Source: RGIG2041 sp045652745 (lineage in GTDB: Bacteria; Bacillota; Clostridia; UBA1381; UMGS1253). Taken from it: a stretch of DNA of 14,640 bases. Location: positions 1 through 14,640 of the forward strand of contig JAZRUW010000023.1 of assembly GCA_045652745.1 (NCBI GenBank). The letters are read 5' to 3'. The position numbers and the translations under genes were made by a program. Numbering within the stretch: position 1 is the first letter of the stretch; each line of letters starts with the position of its first letter. Shown in pieces: positions 13,384 through 14,640 of the stretch. The notes below the pieces were generated by a model that saw only the letters and a list, made by a program, of their open reading frames with translations, was not told the origin of the DNA and did no database searches.

Positions 13384-14250
13384 TTATACCTCGGTCAAAC
13401 GGTCTGCCAATGCGCAGAAGGCTTCTAGCGAAAGTTCCTCGCCGCGTACGGTTTCTTTAAAGCCGAGTTCAGCAATAATGGCTTTGTACTCCTCTTTGGA
13501 ACGGGAAAAAGCATTGCTTGTGGACAGCGCATTTAACAGAGTCTTTCTTCTGTGCCCGAAAGCGGCGCGTACGGTTTTAAAGAACACGGCCTCGTCCTTT
13601 GGTGTCACGCGCGGACGGTCGAGCATCTTCATTTTTACCACCGCGGAGTCCACTTTTGGCGCCGGTACAAAGGATGCGGCCGGTACGTGCACCACGATTT
13701 CCGGCTCGGTGTAGTAGCTGACCAGAACGGACAGAGCGGAATAATCCTTCTTGCCCGGCTGCGCACAAAGGCGAAGAGCAACCTCCTTTTGCACCATTAC
13801 CACGATGTTGTCAAATTTGAAATCCCGATTTTCAAGCACGCTTGTCAAAATCGGTGTGGTTATATAATAGGGAAGATTTGCCGCAAGGCTGATGTGGTCG
13901 ATGCCGTCAAACTGCTCGGCAATAAGCTTCTTTAAGTCTACCTTCATAAAGTCGCAGTTGATGACCTGTACGTTGTCGTGCCCGGCGAGTGTTTCGTCCA
14001 GTACGGGTAAAAGGCGGGTGTCGATTTCAACCGCTGTTACTTTTTTCGCACGTTTGGCAAGTACGTTGGTCAGTACCCCGATGCCCGGACCGATTTCAAG
14101 AGCGCCGCTCGTTTCATTTAACTCTGCGGCATCCGCAATCTGCTCTAGCACATTTGCATCGGTAAGGAAATTCTGCCCCAAACCTTTGCTCATATGAAAG
14201 CCGTATTTGTTCTTAATATAATTGATTGTGGAAAGTGATGTTAAGTCCAT
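13384..14250 (-). CDS. rsmA: 16S rRNA (A1518/A1519-N6,N6)-dimethyltransferase RsmA (KsgA)
   Basis: 288 residues. It dimethylates two adjacent adenines in helix 45 of 16S rRNA late in small-subunit assembly. Seen: G-L-G-Q-N-F-L (23-29), SAM motif I E-I-G-P-G-I-G-V-L-T (52-61), acidic Glu75 after strand 2, D-F at 100-101, catalytic N-L-P-Y-Y (125-129), and the signature S-F-V-P-A-P-K-V-D-S-A-V. The ATG at 14250 has GGAG six nt upstream; an in-frame TTG at 14262 would overlap that SD and is rejected. First gene of a two-gene operon and head-to-head with the rRNA operon whose product it modifies. Confidence 0.96.
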   Translation of the reverse strand: MDLTSLSTINYIKNKYGFHMSKGLGQNFLTDANVLEQIADAAELNETSGALEIGPGIGVLTNVLAKRAKKVTAVEIDTRLLPVLDETLAGHDNVQVINCDFMKVDLKKLIAEQFDGIDHISLAANLPYYITTPILTSVLENRDFKFDNIVVMVQKEVALRLCAQPGKKDYSALSVLVSYYTEPEIVVHVPAASFVPAPKVDSAVVKMKMLDRPRVTPKDEAVFFKTVRAAFGHRRKTLLNALSTSNAFSRSKEEYKAIIAELGFKETVRGEELSLEAFCALADRLTEV

Positions 14251-14279
14251 AATAATCTCCAATCTTTGCTTTTGACTTT

Positions 14280-14308
14280 ATTATACTTTAAAACTGTCTG
14301 TTTTTCAA
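14280..14308 (-). promoter_or_regulatory. Sigma-A promoter of rsmA
   Basis: On the minus strand: TTGAAA (14308-14303), 17 nt, TATAAT (14285-14280), about 30 nt before the start codon. A strong match at correct spacing. Confidence 0.75.
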
Positions 14309-14366
14309 GTTTTTGACCCACGAAATATTGTGTATGCACCGTGAAAATGTGCATATATATAGGAAG

Positions 14367-14428
14367 AAAAAAATTTTTAAAAAAATTTAAAAAAAGTGTT
14401 GACAAAGTAGGGGGTGTGGTGGTATACT
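14367..14428 (+). promoter_or_regulatory. Ribosomal RNA operon promoter with A-tract UP element
   Basis: TTGACA (14399-14404), 18 nt that are G-rich, TATACT (14423-14428). Three 7-A tracts (14367-14373, 14379-14385, 14389-14395) run up to the -35, roughly one helical turn apart, as in UP elements and bent DNA of rRNA promoters. Only one such core promoter is visible. Confidence 0.85.
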
Positions 14429-14435
14429 AGTATTC

Positions 14436-14612
14436 GCCGCTGATTGAGAGGCATAAAAAATCACGGCATTGGACATTGAAAATTAAACAGTGTACGACAA
14501 AAAACAAGGAACTTGTCAAAAGAATTTGAGTAAACGCAGATAGCATTAAATGTTATCAGCGTCCTGACAAAGTAAGTCAGAGTTTAAAAGAGCTAATTAA
14601 ACGAACGAAATA
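14436..14612 (+). promoter_or_regulatory. Leader of the rRNA transcript: boxA-like site and processing hairpins
   Basis: A TTGAAAATTAAACAG stretch (14476-14490) resembles the T-T-T-G-A-A-A-A-C-T-x-A-A element seen ahead of Firmicutes 16S and in spacers, linked to antitermination. A hairpin pairs ACGC-GATA-G-CAT (14534-14546) with ATG-T-TATC-GCGT (14550-14562), with one A·A mismatch and one G·U pair. A second hairpin pairs CTGAC (14564-14568) with GTCAG (14576-14580). These may be parts of the maturation stem whose other half lies beyond the window. Confidence 0.5.
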
Positions 14613-14640
14613 TTTTTTTCGAGAGTTTGATCCTGGCTCA
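14613..14640 (+). rRNA. 16S ribosomal RNA, first bases only
   Basis: AGAGTTTGATCCTGGCTCA (14622-14640) is the universal 16S 5' sequence (E. coli positions 8-26, the 27F primer site). The exact 5' end is estimated by counting back; the gene runs off the right edge. Confidence 0.95.

Overview
The window comes from a strictly anaerobic, low-to-mid GC Gram-positive bacterium, most likely a member of Clostridia (Oscillospirales/Ruminococcaceae-like). The reasons are: a one-polypeptide pyruvate:ferredoxin oxidoreductase; the Firmicutes adaptor MecA; the trmK-nif3 gene pair usual in that phylum; strong AGGAGG ribosome binding sites; textbook sigma-A promoters; and U-tract hairpin terminators after most genes. 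Genus cannot be fixed, because only the first few bases of 16S rRNA are present.

Layout, left to right. 1-1841 (+) is the 3' part of a large acidic, Ala-rich, probably surface-exposed protein, ending at a UUCG terminator. 1923-2762 is a small mobile or domesticated island: a REP-associated tyrosine transposase (RAYT, 2066-2593 +) surrounded by seven copies of a short palindrome (core GGGCGATTC/GAATCGCCC and a compensated variant). Two copies lie in frame inside the transposase gene. 2811-3893 (-) is a 6-phosphofructokinase. Divergent from it is the operon 4003-7801 (+): polyphosphate kinase with an unusual membrane-anchored C-terminal tail, tRNA m1A22 methyltransferase TrmK (overlapping ppk by 61 nt), and a Nif3/YqfO-type metal-binding protein (ATGA overlap). 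A shared bidirectional terminator separates this operon from mecA (7850-8473 -).

A 259-nt regulatory region then leads into nifJ (8733-12230 +), driven by a perfect TTGACA-17-TATAAT promoter with an extended -10 element and preceded by candidate operator repeats. Behind nifJ lie two hairpins and the stub of an HTH-type regulator gene (12416-12517). On the minus strand follow a secreted ComEC-type metallo-beta-lactamase-fold protein (12540-13382) and rsmA/ksgA (13384-14250), one operon with a 1-nt gap. rsmA is head-to-head with a ribosomal RNA operon, whose A-tract-rich promoter, boxA-like leader and first bases of 16S rRNA end the window.

Functionally this is mostly core anaerobic metabolism (glycolysis, pyruvate oxidation, polyphosphate) and RNA modification (TrmK on tRNA, RsmA on 16S rRNA). 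The most unusual region is the RAYT island, where the transposase gene has absorbed the palindromes it is presumed to act on, and these encode the same peptide, AI(H/R)ESP, in both orientations.
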